Shown here in pieces: positions 18,261 through 26,856 of a DNA stretch of 64,000 nucleotides (positions within the stretch are counted from its first letter, which is position 1; every line of letters begins with the position of its first letter). The stretch comes from Nocardia arthritidis (GTDB lineage Bacteria; Actinomycetota; Actinomycetes; Mycobacteriales; Mycobacteriaceae): the NCBI RefSeq assembly GCF_011801145.1, contig NZ_CP046172.1, positions 682,001 through 746,000 of the forward strand, read 5' to 3'. Under the pieces are notes generated by a model. That model had not been told where the DNA came from and did not search any database. It was given only the letters and a program-made list of their open reading frames with translations. The position numbers and the translations under genes were made by a program.

Positions 18261-18968
18261 TCAGCCGATGTACCGCTGCAACCTGGCCGACAGCCGCGGC
18301 TCGAGCGGACCGTCCGCGACCACCCGCTCCTCGACATAGGCGAGGTCACCGCCCTCGACGATGCCGTACAGCCGCTTGGCCCCGCCGACGACGATGCCGG
18401 ATTGACTGCGGATCACCACATCGGTGGCCAGCTCCCAGGACGACTGGGTGAGCGCCTGCCCGTAGAACAGTTCGACGATGCCGGTGCTGTGCGTGAGCAG
18501 CAGCTCGATCACCTCGTCGTCGCCGTCGATGCCGACCCGCCAGAATCCGCTCTCGCGCAGATCGGGTCCGCCGTAGCCGCCGTCGGATTCGATGATCCAG
18601 GACCGGGACTCCCAGGCCAGGTAGTCGCCGCCGTCGTGGGAAACCACGATCTGCTGGCCGAAGCGGTAGTCGCCGCGGTCGGGATCATTGCCCTCGCCCT
18701 CGCCGCGCCACACGCCGACCATCGGCAGCAGCGCCAGCATGGAGGAGCTGAGGTCGGGGCCGAGCCGCAGATTGGCCGTATCGTCGGGCAGCGGCAGGTC
18801 CGGCAGCACCGGAATGTTCCGGGAGCCGGTACTTTTCGCCCGCTCGGCTGCTTCGGACACAGCCTGATCACCGCTGCGCCGGGCGGACGGATCGGCGGGA
18901 GCGGTTCCGTTCATGTGTTCGCTCGCTCGCTCGGCCGGATTGGAACCCTCGCTCGCGAGCTCACTCAT
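18261..18968 (-). CDS. Nitrobindin-like / FABP-like beta-barrel protein (Rv0813c type)
   Basis: A 235-residue cytosolic protein from the ATG at 18968; an internal ATG at 18914 is possible. After a disordered N-terminus of about 60 residues comes the nitrobindin barrel: GVWRGEGEG (the G-W-G-G signature), DYRFGQQ, WESRSW and GFWRV. True nitrobindins bind haem through a histidine in the C-terminal strand; here that region reads [13 protein letters not shown] with no histidine, as noted for the Rv0813c branch. Haem-dependent peroxynitrite isomerase activity is therefore doubtful. It is coupled by ATGA to a tiny membrane-protein frame upstream. Confidence 0.85.
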   Translation of the reverse strand: MSELASEGSNPAERASEHMNGTAPADPSARRSGDQAVSEAAERAKSTGSRNIPVLPDLPLPDDTANLRLGPDLSSSMLALLPMVGVWRGEGEGNDPDRGDYRFGQQIVVSHDGGDYLAWESRSWIIESDGGYGGPDLRESGFWRVGIDGDDEVIELLLTHSTGIVELFYGQALTQSSWELATDVVIRSQSGIVVGGAKRLYGIVEGGDLAYVEERVVADGPLEPRLSARLQRYIG

Positions 18969-19060
18969 GATTCGGTGAACAGTCGGTAGAAGACGTACAG
19001 ACCGAACCACCCGATCAGGATGGCCACGGCCACCAGCAGGATTTCGAAGAAGACGACCAC
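18965..19060 (-). CDS. Possible small membrane protein, 31 residues
   Basis: A GTG-initiated frame from 19060 to a TGA at 18965-18967. The product is a single hydrophobic helix: [15 protein letters not shown], then [12 protein letters not shown] and a short FTES tail. Its TGA overlaps the ATG of the nitrobindin-like gene (ATGA), which is the coupling pattern used by real operon genes in this window. There is no strong ribosome site before the GTG, and the TSS is unknown, so a leaderless or weakly initiated gene is possible. The hydrophobic pattern ending exactly at the overlap argues against chance. Confidence 0.5.
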   Translation of the reverse strand: MVVFFEILLVAVAILIGWFGLYVFYRLFTES

Positions 19061-19095
19061 ATTTGGAGTCTAACGACCCCGGCGTCCCCGCACAC

Positions 19096-19143
19096 AAACG
19101 GCCCCTTCGCTTCCCGGATCGTGGGCAAACGAAGGGGCCGTTT
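19096..19143. terminator. Terminator downstream of the DUF1416 gene
   Basis: Perfect 14-bp inverted repeat (AAACGGCCCCTTCG at 19096-19109, complement at 19130-19143) with a 20-base loop, 15 bases past the DUF1416 stop on the minus strand. The arms end in AAA and TTT, so it could act on either strand. Confidence 0.8.
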
Positions 19144-19158
19144 ATGGCAAACAGGTGG

Positions 19159-19464
19159 TTACTTGGCCACCGCGACGTCGACGCGGTGGATGCCCGCGCC
19201 GTCCGGCCGGACCTCAGTGGACCCGTTACCGGAGGAAGACAGCGCCCGCACGGTCCAAGCGCCGGGCGCGGCGAAGAACCGGAAGTCGCCGGTGCCCGAG
19301 GCGACAACCTCGGCGGTGAAGTCTCCGTTGCCGTCCAGCAAACGCACGAACGCGCCGCCGACCGGCTGGCCGTCGGAGCTCAGGACGCGGCCGGTGATGA
19401 CCGTCTCCTTCTCCACGTCCACGCCCGCCGGAATGGCCTGACCCTGGGTAGGTGCTGCACACAT
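19159..19464 (-). CDS. sseC: DUF1416 family protein (SseC type)
   Basis: A 101-residue protein of the actinobacterial DUF1416 family, called SseC2 (Rv0814c) in M. tuberculosis. It has a single beta-sandwich pattern like a carboxypeptidase regulatory domain ([23 protein letters not shown], then [17 protein letters not shown]). It always travels with the rhodanese-type gene upstream; here the two are separated by 5 bases. A role in sulfur transfer or thiosulfate use is inferred from this link only. No catalytic cysteine is evident apart from Cys2. Confidence 0.9.
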   Translation of the reverse strand: MCAAPTQGQAIPAGVDVEKETVITGRVLSSDGQPVGGAFVRLLDGNGDFTAEVVASGTGDFRFFAAPGAWTVRALSSSGNGSTEVRPDGAGIHRVDVAVAK

Positions 19465-19469
19465 GTTGA

Positions 19470-20303
19470 TTACGCTCCCAACTCGATCGGTGCACCGACG
19501 AGGGAGCCGTATTCGGTCCAGCTCCCGTCGTAGTTCTTGACGTTCTGGTGGCCGAGCAGTTCCTGCAGCACGAACCAGGTGTGCGAGGAACGCTCACCGA
19601 TCCGGCAGTAGGCGATGGTCTCCTTGGCGCCGTCCAGACCGGCTTCCTGGTAGATCTCGGTCAGTTCCGCATCCGACTTGAAGGTGCCGTCCTCGTTCGC
19701 GGCCTTGCTCCACGGCACGTTGATCGCGGTGGGGACATGGCCGGGCCGCTGGCTCTGCTCCTGCGGCAGGTGCGCGGGGGCCAGGATCTTGCCGGAGAAC
19801 TCGTCGGGCGAACGCACGTCGACCAGGTTCTTCTTGCCGATGGCGTCGATGACCTCGTCGCGGAAGGCGCGGATCGACAGATCCGGCGCGGCCGCCTTGT
19901 ACTGGGTGGCCGGGCGGTTCACCGCATCCTTGGACAGCGGACGACCGTCCAGCTCCCACTTCTTGCGGCCGCCGTCGAGCAGCTTGACGTTGTTGTGGCC
20001 GTACAGCTTGAAGTACCAGTAGGCGTATGCCGCGAACCAGTTGTTGTTGCCGCCGTAGAGGATAACCGTGTCGTCGTTGCCGATACCGCGCGCGGAGAGC
20101 AGATCGGAGAACTGCTCCTGGTTCACGAAATCGCGCCGAACCTGATCCTGCAGGTCCTTCTTCCAGTCGAGTTTGACGGCACCTTCGATGTGCCCGTTGT
20201 CGTAGGCGGAGGTGTCCTCGTCGACCTCGACGAATACCACGCCGGGTGTGTTGAGGTTCTCTTCGGCCCAGTCAACGGAGACCAGGACATCGGAGCGAGC
20301 CAT
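19470..20303 (-). CDS. cysA2: Thiosulfate sulfurtransferase (rhodanese), CysA2 type
   Basis: A 277-residue protein with two rhodanese domains. The C-terminal one is active: the catalytic cysteine C233 lies in AYCRIGERSSHTWF, the CRxGxRSS form of the rhodanese loop. The N-terminal one is inactive, with glycine and asparagines (ILYGGNNNWF) where the cysteine would be. It moves sulfane sulfur from thiosulfate to a thiol acceptor. AAGGAA precedes the ATG. Place and partners match Rv0815c: a DUF4395 gene upstream and DUF1416 downstream. The whole set lies behind the cysteine-rich leader peptide at 21007-21072. Confidence 0.94.
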   Translation of the reverse strand: MARSDVLVSVDWAEENLNTPGVVFVEVDEDTSAYDNGHIEGAVKLDWKKDLQDQVRRDFVNQEQFSDLLSARGIGNDDTVILYGGNNNWFAAYAYWYFKLYGHNNVKLLDGGRKKWELDGRPLSKDAVNRPATQYKAAAPDLSIRAFRDEVIDAIGKKNLVDVRSPDEFSGKILAPAHLPQEQSQRPGHVPTAINVPWSKAANEDGTFKSDAELTEIYQEAGLDGAKETIAYCRIGERSSHTWFVLQELLGHQNVKNYDGSWTEYGSLVGAPIELGA

Positions 20304-20371
20304 GTTGTTCCTTTCATGGTGCGCGGCGATCGGACATGGGTCCGCCCGAACGCCCCTATGACTTGCAGGGG

Positions 20372-20884
20372 TCAGTGTGAGCTGGTCGGTGTGGCACCGG
20401 CCGAGGCCGCCTGGGTCCGGCGGAAGCGGGCGACCAGTGGGTAGATCTGGCAGCCGAGGCAGATCCCGAACGCGGCGTTGAGGAACGCCGCGAACAGGGC
20501 GAAGCCGGCGAAGATGGCGCCGACGACGGTGGAGCCCGCCAGGAATCCCAGCAGGCTGACGGCGCTGAAGATCAGGCCGAGCAATTGGGCGAACCGCAGC
20601 GGGGCAACGGGTTCGGTTTCCTTGGTCGGCTCCAGGCGCGGCGCGATGAACGCGGCGAAGAGCCGGCCGTATGGATGACGTCGCGGACCGTAGAACGCGC
20701 CGATCGCGAAGACCACCGCCTGCACCGCGATGAGCACCGCGGCCAGCGGGCGGGAGAACGCGGCGGCGATCAACACCAGCACGAGAACGCCGGTGGTGAT
20801 CCAGGCGGCGAAGCGCGGGCCGCGGACGTCGACCTGACCGGGAATTACGTTGGCTACGGAGGAATTACGAGAATTTACGGACAT
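20372..20884 (-). CDS. DUF4395 membrane protein
   Basis: A 170-residue membrane protein with four predicted helices in two pairs (residues about 28-65 and 97-145). The second pair contains NAAFGICLGCQIYPLV, the DUF4395 signature with a C-x-x-C pair facing the membrane, and FIAPR lies between the pairs. Related proteins sit beside thioredoxins and rhodaneses in actinobacteria, so a sulfur or thiol transport or redox role is likely but not shown. It is the first gene after the leader peptide and its attenuator-like hairpin, and probably leads the operon with cysA2 and sseC. Confidence 0.9.
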   Translation of the reverse strand: MSVNSRNSSVANVIPGQVDVRGPRFAAWITTGVLVLVLIAAAFSRPLAAVLIAVQAVVFAIGAFYGPRRHPYGRLFAAFIAPRLEPTKETEPVAPLRFAQLLGLIFSAVSLLGFLAGSTVVGAIFAGFALFAAFLNAAFGICLGCQIYPLVARFRRTQAASAGATPTSSH

Positions 20885-20972
20885 TGTGCCTACTCCTGCG
20901 CTGAATACGACTGATGGCGGGATAATTGCCAGTTCGCCTGGGATTCAGAGATCACTTACGCGACGAACGCAG

Positions 20973-21003
20973 GTCGACTCGGCGGGTATCCGAGGGAGTC
21001 GAC
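20973..21003 (-). promoter_or_regulatory. Attenuator-like hairpin after the cysteine-rich leader
   Basis: Perfect 8-bp inverted repeat (GTCGACTC at 20973-20980, complement at 20996-21003), located 3 bases after the leader stop on the minus strand. A competing stem, CTCGG 20978-20982 with CCGAG 20990-20994, lies inside it, so two alternative folds are possible. This is the expected layout for a ribosome-position sensor between leader and first structural gene (start at 20884). Confidence 0.5.
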
Positions 21004-21006
21004 CGC

Positions 21007-21072
21007 TCAGCGGCACAGGCAGCAACAACCGCCAAGGCGACACAGATCAACTGTGCGGCGCTTGGTGAGCAT
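21007..21072 (-). CDS. Cysteine-rich leader peptide of the DUF4395-cysA2-sseC operon
   Basis: A 21-residue frame, ATG to TGA, on the minus strand. It begins MLTKRRTVDLCR and ends GGCCCLCR, with five cysteines, three of them consecutive. The RxVDLxR core is the form seen in annotated actinobacterial leader peptides, and polycysteine sORFs have been shown in mycobacteria to be cysteine-responsive attenuators of downstream operons. A TAAACT -10-like hexamer at 21102-21107 would place the transcript start some 20-25 bases upstream of the ATG. Low cysteine should stall the ribosome on the Cys codons and change folding of the hairpin just downstream. Confidence 0.8.
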   Translation of the reverse strand: MLTKRRTVDLCRLGGCCCLCR

Positions 21073-21183
21073 CAGCTCGTGGTTGGCTTGCACGAGAGGC
21101 AGTTTACCTGTTTCTGCGGGGGAATTGGACCCGGGGTTGGTCACATTCCTGATCAACGGATGTAAAGCCCGGTTGCGCGGTGG

Positions 21184-21618
21184 TCATACGGTCAGCGGGA
21201 CCAGCGCCGAACGCAGATCACCCGCCTTGGGCACGCCGGAGATTCGGAATCGCTCCCGCCCTTCGGCGTCGAAGATGAAGGTGGTGGGCAGCGAGAGCAC
21301 ATTGAGCGCGCGGGCCAGTGTCGGTTCGGCGTCGATGTCGACCTCGATATCCCTTGGCGCCAAAGGTGTTTCGGCCAATTCCGCGGTGACATTCGCAATC
21401 ACCCTGCGCACCTGGACACATGGGCCGCACCAGTCGGCGGAGAAATGCAGTACGGCGGGCCCGGATCCGGTTATGCCCGCTGCGGCGAGCAATTCGGCGC
21501 GGGTGGATTCATCGGACGATACGTCGGCGGCGCGCACCCGCCCTTCGCGGCGGCGCCACAGCACGCCGACCGCGATGGCGGCCAGCAATATCACCGCGAG
21601 AATTGTGATTTCGATCAT
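21184..21618 (-). CDS. thiX: Membrane-anchored thioredoxin-like protein (ThiX type)
   Basis: A 144-residue protein with one N-terminal membrane anchor (residues about 3-21) and a thioredoxin fold. The redox site is WCGPC at residues 63-67, and the cis-proline is in LPTTF. It corresponds to Rv0816c. The preceding gene (LmeA-like) ends inside its ATG (4-bp overlap), so it is the second gene of that pair. It lies directly upstream of the leader peptide of the sulfurtransferase operon, but a separate promoter probably serves that operon. Likely role: thiol-disulfide exchange at the membrane. Confidence 0.92.
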   Translation of the reverse strand: MIEITILAVILLAAIAVGVLWRRREGRVRAADVSSDESTRAELLAAAGITGSGPAVLHFSADWCGPCVQVRRVIANVTAELAETPLAPRDIEVDIDAEPTLARALNVLSLPTTFIFDAEGRERFRISGVPKAGDLRSALVPLTV

Positions 21619-22439
21619 GGTCGCTGCAATCGGTCGAGGTCGATCGTCATGTTCTGGCCGCTGCCCTCCACCACGATCCAGCCACCCCGTGGGAAGGCTT
21701 TGGCGGGCCGGACACCGAACGGCAATTCCTTGGTGTCGATGGTACGGGTGAATTGCTCGAGCACCGCGGGCTGATCGGCGTCGGGGATCACCGCGGTCGG
21801 CATGGCGTCGACGCCGGAGCCGCGATAGAGGCCGGTCGCGATGAACCGCATCTGGTTGTGCTCGCTGTCCAGTATGAGATTCGCCTTCACGCTGACCTTT
21901 TGACCGCCGTAGCGCGCGCCCGGCAGCACCGGCAGCGTGCCGGTGAGCACCAGTGACTGGGTGTCCGATGTGTTCTTGCTCGCATTGGATCCATCCGCGC
22001 CGCCCGAGCGGAGGCTTTTGTCGGATTTGTCGTCCGGATCCAAATGCACTTCCAGATCGGGGATATTGAAGAACCGGCCGAGTGCCTCGGGCCGCAGCAC
22101 CATTCGGCCCTCCACCCGATCCACCTGGACATTGCGCAAATTGCCGTCGACGAGGCCGGCGGCGGGCAGGTGCACCCCGGTCAGCGTGGCCTCGACGCTT
22201 ATTTCGCCCGGAATGTCCGGCCGCTTACTGAACGCCTTGATATCGACGCCGTTCAGCGTGCCGTCCAACGCCTTCAACACAAATGGGAAGCCGTGGATCG
22301 TCACCTCCGGATCGGCGGTCAGATCGGCGCCGTGGCGCAGCGCGCGGGACACCGTGTACTCGGAGAAGGCGGCGGCGCCGAAATCGATCACCACCGCAAG
22401 TCCCGCCAGACAAAGCAGCCCGATGATCAGCTTGCGCAT
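21615..22439 (-). CDS. lmeA: LmeA-like DUF2993 lipid-binding protein
   Basis: A 274-residue secreted or membrane-tethered DUF2993 protein matching Rv0817c. In mycobacteria the LmeA member binds phospholipid in the periplasm and is needed for lipomannan mannan elongation. The N-terminus is a signal/anchor (MRKLIIGLLCLAGLAVVIDF). The body has the DUF2993 hallmark VTIHGFPFVLKALDG near residues 46-60 and alternating strands after it. ATG 22439 is preceded by AGGGTG; a longer frame has no site. It is divergent from glnR and coupled by 4 bp to thiX. Confidence 0.85.
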   Translation of the reverse strand: MRKLIIGLLCLAGLAVVIDFGAAAFSEYTVSRALRHGADLTADPEVTIHGFPFVLKALDGTLNGVDIKAFSKRPDIPGEISVEATLTGVHLPAAGLVDGNLRNVQVDRVEGRMVLRPEALGRFFNIPDLEVHLDPDDKSDKSLRSGGADGSNASKNTSDTQSLVLTGTLPVLPGARYGGQKVSVKANLILDSEHNQMRFIATGLYRGSGVDAMPTAVIPDADQPAVLEQFTRTIDTKELPFGVRPAKAFPRGGWIVVEGSGQNMTIDLDRLQRP

Positions 22440-22644
22440 AACACAGCACCCTAGTCGGCGCGCGCGACCGAACGCGGCGGGCCGAACCGACCCGTTCAAT
22501 CGACGCGGTACACACCACAGTGACCGGAAGGCGTGGTCATGGGCCTGGACACGCTAATCTTGCAGTCGATTACCTGTGATTAGCGACGTGGCTCAGCGGA
22601 GTGCGCTGTGCTCCGCGTGGCTACGAGATGGGAGGAGGGCCTCC

Positions 22645-23406
22645 GTGGAGCTGCTCCTGCTGACCTCCGACCCCAACCCCGAGTCGGTGCTGCCATCGCT
22701 CGCGCTGCTCGCACACAATGTGCGGCCCGCGCCGACCGAGGTGTCATCGCTGCTCGAGACGGGCAGTGCGGATATCGCGTTGGTCGACGCGCGCACCGAT
22801 CTGGCCGCCGCCCGCGGCCTGTGCCGACTGCTCGGCAGCACCGGGTCGTCGGTGCCGGTGGTCGCGGTGCTCACCGAGGGCGGGCTCGTCGCGGTCAACG
22901 CCGATTGGGGACTCGACGACATCCTCCTGCCGAGCACCGGACCCGCCGAACTCGATGCCCGGCTGCGGCTGCTGGTCGGCCGCAACGGCGGTGCGGCGAG
23001 TCCGGAGAACACCGGCAAGATCACCCTCGGTGAATTGGTCATCGACGAGGGCACCTACACCGCCCGGCTGCGCGGCCGCCCACTCGACCTGACGTACAAG
23101 GAGTTCGAACTCCTCAAATACCTCGCCCAGCACGCGGGTCGCGTCTTCACCCGCGCCCAGTTGCTGCAGGAGGTGTGGGGTTACGACTTCTTCGGCGGCA
23201 CCCGCACGGTCGACGTGCACGTGCGACGGCTGCGCGCCAAACTCGGCAGCGAGTACGAATCGCTGATCGGCACGGTGCGCAACGTCGGGTACAAGGCGGT
23301 TCGCCCGGCCCGCACGAGCGCCAAGGGCGAGCAGGTGGCCTTCCCCGAAGACGATTCGGAGGGTTCCGACGAACCACTCGCACCGGTGAACGGCTCGGCC
23401 AAGTAG
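22645..23406 (+). CDS. glnR: Nitrogen-response regulator GlnR (OmpR-like)
   Basis: A 253-residue transcription factor: atypical receiver domain (about 1-115) and OmpR-type winged helix (about 130-225). The winged helix shows [20 protein letters not shown], then [17 protein letters not shown] and RRLRAKLG. The receiver keeps the central Asp region (VDARTD) but lacks the usual acidic pair near the N-terminus (ELLLLTSD), consistent with GlnR acting as an orphan regulator not driven by a kinase. GTG at 22645 has GGAGGAGG 8 bases upstream. It is the Rv0818 equivalent and would control ammonium transport and glutamine synthetase. Confidence 0.93.
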   Translation: MELLLLTSDPNPESVLPSLALLAHNVRPAPTEVSSLLETGSADIALVDARTDLAAARGLCRLLGSTGSSVPVVAVLTEGGLVAVNADWGLDDILLPSTGPAELDARLRLLVGRNGGAASPENTGKITLGELVIDEGTYTARLRGRPLDLTYKEFELLKYLAQHAGRVFTRAQLLQEVWGYDFFGGTRTVDVHVRRLRAKLGSEYESLIGTVRNVGYKAVRPARTSAKGEQVAFPEDDSEGSDEPLAPVNGSAK

Positions 23407-23485
23407 TCGCGTGGAATGTCCGGTGATCGAGCTCTGTTGTGCCCGTTGACCTTCGGAATGCGCACGGCGAACGGGAGATGCGGCG

Positions 23486-24391
23486 ATGAGTGACTGGTCC
23501 GATCGGCTCGACGACGAATCCGCCACCGCGGTGCGCGAATTGCTCGATGCCGCGACGAAAGTCGATGGTGTCGCACCGGTTTCGGAACAGGCCGTGCTCT
23601 CGCTGACCCGCGACGGCGCCGGACATCTGATCGCCGAGCGGGACGGCCGGATCGCCGGATACGCGAATCTGGTTGCCGCGCACGGCGAGCATCCGGCGAT
23701 GGCGGAGGTGGCGGTGGATCCGGCCATGCGCGGCAATGGAATCGGCGCGGAGTTGGTGTCGGCCGCGCTGGCCGAAGGCGGTGCGGGCGCCCGCGTGTGG
23801 GCGCACGGCGATCTTCCTGCCGCGCGGGCCGTCGCGGCCCGGCTCGGACTGGGTAAAGCTCGGGAGTTGTGGCAGATGCGACGACCTCTGGCTACATCTG
23901 AGTTACCGGAGCTGACCGTGCCGGACGGCATCGTGCTGCGGACCTATGCGGGCCCGGCCGACGACGCCGAAATCCTGCGGGTGAACAACGCCGCATTCGC
24001 CTGGCATCCGGAACAGGGCGGTTGGTCCGAAAGCGATATCGCGGACCGTCGCGCGGAGCCGTGGTTCGACGCGGCGGGCCTGTTTCTCGCCGCGGCCGCG
24101 GACGCGCCGCAGCGCCTGCTCGGATTCCATTGGACCAAGGTGCATTTCGAGGAAAACCCGCCGGTGGGCGAGGTTTATGTGGTCGGCATCGACCCGGCGG
24201 CGCAAGGGCGCGGACTCGGTCGGCTGCTCACCCTCGCCGGGCTGCATCACCTGCGCGATCGCGGTCTCGCCGAGGTGCTGCTCTACACCGAGGCGGACAA
24301 CACCGCCGCCGTGCACACCTACACCCGGCTCGGCTTCGCGCCCGCCCATATCGATGTCGCCTACACGGCGGCCCAACCGTCGCGCGACTGA
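23486..24391 (+). CDS. mshD: Mycothiol synthase (acetyl-CoA:Cys-GlcN-Ins acetyltransferase)
   Basis: Last enzyme of mycothiol synthesis, acetylating Cys-GlcN-Ins in the cytosol. The 301-residue protein has two GNAT domains in tandem. Their acetyl-CoA loops are VDPAMRGNGIGAEL near residues 77-90 and IDPAAQGRGLGRLL near 234-247. Both are well preserved, though in the family only the C-terminal one is catalytic. The Rv0819 neighbourhood (glnR upstream, pst gene downstream) is preserved. Its presence marks the host as a mycothiol-using actinobacterium. Confidence 0.96.
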   Translation: MSDWSDRLDDESATAVRELLDAATKVDGVAPVSEQAVLSLTRDGAGHLIAERDGRIAGYANLVAAHGEHPAMAEVAVDPAMRGNGIGAELVSAALAEGGAGARVWAHGDLPAARAVAARLGLGKARELWQMRRPLATSELPELTVPDGIVLRTYAGPADDAEILRVNNAAFAWHPEQGGWSESDIADRRAEPWFDAAGLFLAAAADAPQRLLGFHWTKVHFEENPPVGEVYVVGIDPAAQGRGLGRLLTLAGLHHLRDRGLAEVLLYTEADNTAAVHTYTRLGFAPAHIDVAYTAAQPSRD

Positions 24392-24469
24392 ATGGAAAGC
24401 GGCGGGTAAAGAAGCTCCCAGTAAAATTGGGGCAAATGTCACACATACCAGACTCAATCGCGCCGGGCT

Positions 24470-24513
24470 GTTCACCTCCCGTTCACTCAGCTCGAGCCAA
24501 CTGTCAACCGGCC
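24470..24513 (+). promoter_or_regulatory. PHO-box-like direct repeats upstream of pstS
   Basis: Two adjacent 11-base units, GTTCACCTCCC (24470-24480) and GTTCACTCAGC (24481-24491), share GTTCAC at an exact 11-base period. A weaker GTCAACCGG-like unit falls in register at 24503-24513. This is the geometry of PhoP/RegX3 boxes of actinobacteria, and it lies 160-200 bases before pstS, the expected phosphate-starvation target. The distance to the start implies a long 5' leader. Confidence 0.7.
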
Positions 24514-24671
24514 GAACCTACGTTACTTGTGGGCTGCATACTGCGGCCTGGTGCGCAAGTTCCCCGCGAACAGCACCACATCACCCGCCCGGGGCTGACC
24601 GTCACGAGCGACCTGCAAGCAGTCGCTAGCGGCGAGGGACCGGGCGTGTATGACGCCATTCCGGAGGAATA

Positions 24672-25787
24672 GTGAACTTCAAGCGCAGCAGCGCCCTGGT
24701 CGGCGTGCTCGCCGTCGGTGCCATGACCGTCGCCGGTTGTGGTAGCGACAACAACACCGGCGGCAGCTCCGACACCTCGGCTAGCAAGGTCAAAGTCGAC
24801 TGTGGCGGCACCAAGGCGCTGAAGGCCAGCGGTTCGTCCGCGCAGAAGAACGCGATGGACCGCTTCGTCGCCGCCTACGAATCCAACTGCAGCGGATACA
24901 CCCTGAACTACACCTCCAGCGGTTCCGGTGCCGGCGTGAGCGAATTCATCGGCGGCCAAACCAATTTCGGTGGCTCCGATTCGCCGCTCGACCCGAACAA
25001 GCAGGAGCCGCAGAAGGCCGCCGATCGCTGCGGCTCGCCCGCGTGGGATCTGCCGACCGTCTTCGGCCCGATCGCCATCACCTACAACCTGGACGGCGTG
25101 AGCGACCTGGTGCTCGACGGCCCGACCGCCGCGAAGATCTTCAACGGCACCATCAAGACCTGGGACGCGCCGGAGATCAAGGCGCTCAACCCGAATGCGA
25201 AGCTCGGCTCGGACAAGATCTCGGTGATCTACCGCTCCGACGACTCGGGCACCACCGACAATTTCCAGCTCTACCTGAACGGCGCATCGGACGGCGCGTG
25301 GGGTAAGGGCGCGGGCAAGGTTTTCAACGGCGGTACCGGCGAGGGCGCGAAGGGTAACGAGGGCACCTCGGCCGCCATCAAGAGCACCAAGGGCGCCATC
25401 ACCTACAACGAGTGGTCCTTCGCCAAGTCGCAGAACCTGTCCATGGCCGCCATCGTCACCTCGGCGAGCAAGGACCCGGTCAAGCTGACCGTCGAGTCGG
25501 CGGGCAAGGCCATCGGCGGCGTGAAGATCAAGGGCGAGGGCAACGACCTGGTGCTCGACACCAGCTCGTTCTACAAGCCGACCACCGCGGGCGCGTACCC
25601 GATCATGCTCGCCACCTATGAAATCGTCTGCTCGAAGTACAAGGACGCCGACGTCGCCAAGGCGGTCAAGGCGTTCCTGACCTCCGCCATCACCAACGGC
25701 CAGCAGGGCCTCGACGGTGCCGGATACATCCCGATCCCCGATCAGTTCAAGACCAAGCTGACCACGGCGATCAACGCCATCTCCTGA
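24672..25787 (+). CDS. pstS: Phosphate ABC transporter substrate-binding lipoprotein
   Basis: A 371-residue lipoprotein that captures phosphate outside the membrane. The signal peptide ends in a clear lipobox VAGC (cysteine 23), followed by a Ser/Thr/Asn-rich linker. The phosphate-binding motifs of PstS are visible: ASGSSAQ (near residues 54-60), FGGSDSPL, and [12 protein letters not shown]. The GTG start at 24672 has GGAGGA 4 bases upstream. It leads a pstSCAB operon placed after mshD; in M. tuberculosis only phoT (pstB) follows mshD, so this locus is more complete. Confidence 0.97.
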   Translation: MNFKRSSALVGVLAVGAMTVAGCGSDNNTGGSSDTSASKVKVDCGGTKALKASGSSAQKNAMDRFVAAYESNCSGYTLNYTSSGSGAGVSEFIGGQTNFGGSDSPLDPNKQEPQKAADRCGSPAWDLPTVFGPIAITYNLDGVSDLVLDGPTAAKIFNGTIKTWDAPEIKALNPNAKLGSDKISVIYRSDDSGTTDNFQLYLNGASDGAWGKGAGKVFNGGTGEGAKGNEGTSAAIKSTKGAITYNEWSFAKSQNLSMAAIVTSASKDPVKLTVESAGKAIGGVKIKGEGNDLVLDTSSFYKPTTAGAYPIMLATYEIVCSKYKDADVAKAVKAFLTSAITNGQQGLDGAGYIPIPDQFKTKLTTAINAIS

Positions 25788-25797
25788 TTGATTAGTA

Positions 25798-26856
25798 ATG
25801 ACCGCGCACCCTGAGGTGACCCCTGCGGGCTCGTCGGATTCGACGGGCCCGCGGGCGGTTGGAGAATCTGCCCCCATGTCGAGTGAACCGAGCACCGAGC
25901 CGGCCCCAACCAAGGGCCGCGCACCAGCAGCGCACCGCGCGTGGGCGGAATTCACCTTCCGTGCGCTCGCGACAACGGCGGGTGCGACCATCGTCGCCGC
26001 CATCGCGCTGATCGCACTGTTCCTGCTGATCCGCGCGATCCCGTCGATCAGGGCGAACGAGGTGAACTTCTTCACCAGCACCCAGTTCGTCACCAACAAT
26101 GCCGATCACCTGCGGTTCGGCGTTCGCGACCTGTTCATGGTGACCGTGCTGAGCTCGATTTTCGCGCTGGTGATCGCGGTGCCGATCGGTGTCGGCATCG
26201 CGCTGTTCCTCACCCACTACTCGCCGAAGGCGCTGGCCCGCCCGTTCGCGATGCTGGTCGATCTGCTCGCCGCGGTGCCGTCGATCGTTTTCGGCCTGTG
26301 GGGTGTGCTGGTGCTCGCGCCGAAACTCGGGCCGGTGCAACAGTTCCTCAACGACAAGCTCGGCTGGTTCTTCCTCTTCGCCGACGGCAATGTCTCGATC
26401 GAGGGCGGTAACAACATCTTCACCGCGGGCATCATCCTCGCGGTGATGATCCTGCCGATCATCACCTCGGTATCGCGTGAGGTCTTCCATCTGACGCCGC
26501 TCACCCATATCGAGGCGGCGCACGCGCTCGGCGCGACCAAGTGGGAGATGGTGCGGATGACCGTGCTGCCCTACGGCCGCAGCGGTGTCATCGCCGGTTC
26601 CATGCTCGGGCTCGGCCGCGCCCTCGGCGAGACCATCGCGGTGTTGATCGTGCTGCACACCTCGCCGAAGGCCGGGCACTGGTCGCTGTTCGACGGCGGA
26701 TACACCTTCGCGTCCAAGATCGCCGCCGCCGCAGCGGAATTCAGCTCACCGCTGCCGACCGGTGCGTATATCGCGGCCGGTTTCGTCCTCTTCGCGCTGA
26801 CCTTCGTGGTGAACGCGCTGGCCCGGCTGGTGGCCGGAGGAAGGGTGAACGGCTGA
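25798..26856 (+). CDS. pstC: Phosphate ABC transporter permease PstC
   Basis: Membrane permease of 352 residues with six or seven predicted helices after a roughly 60-residue hydrophilic N-terminus. The EAA-type loop [22 protein letters not shown] lies near residues 240-260, split here as [12 protein letters not shown] and [10 protein letters not shown]. The ATG at 25798 lacks a ribosome site; the ATG at 25876 (26 residues later) has GGAG upstream and may be the true start. The stop overlaps the pstA start by one base (TGATG). Confidence 0.95.
   Translation: MTAHPEVTPAGSSDSTGPRAVGESAPMSSEPSTEPAPTKGRAPAAHRAWAEFTFRALATTAGATIVAAIALIALFLLIRAIPSIRANEVNFFTSTQFVTNNADHLRFGVRDLFMVTVLSSIFALVIAVPIGVGIALFLTHYSPKALARPFAMLVDLLAAVPSIVFGLWGVLVLAPKLGPVQQFLNDKLGWFFLFADGNVSIEGGNNIFTAGIILAVMILPIITSVSREVFHLTPLTHIEAAHALGATKWEMVRMTVLPYGRSGVIAGSMLGLGRALGETIAVLIVLHTSPKAGHWSLFDGGYTFASKIAAAAAEFSSPLPTGAYIAAGFVLFALTFVVNALARLVAGGRVNG

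Noticed and set aside
22225..22557. Extra frames between lmeA and glnR
   Set aside because: Shadows of lmeA; none has a ribosome site or conserved pattern.
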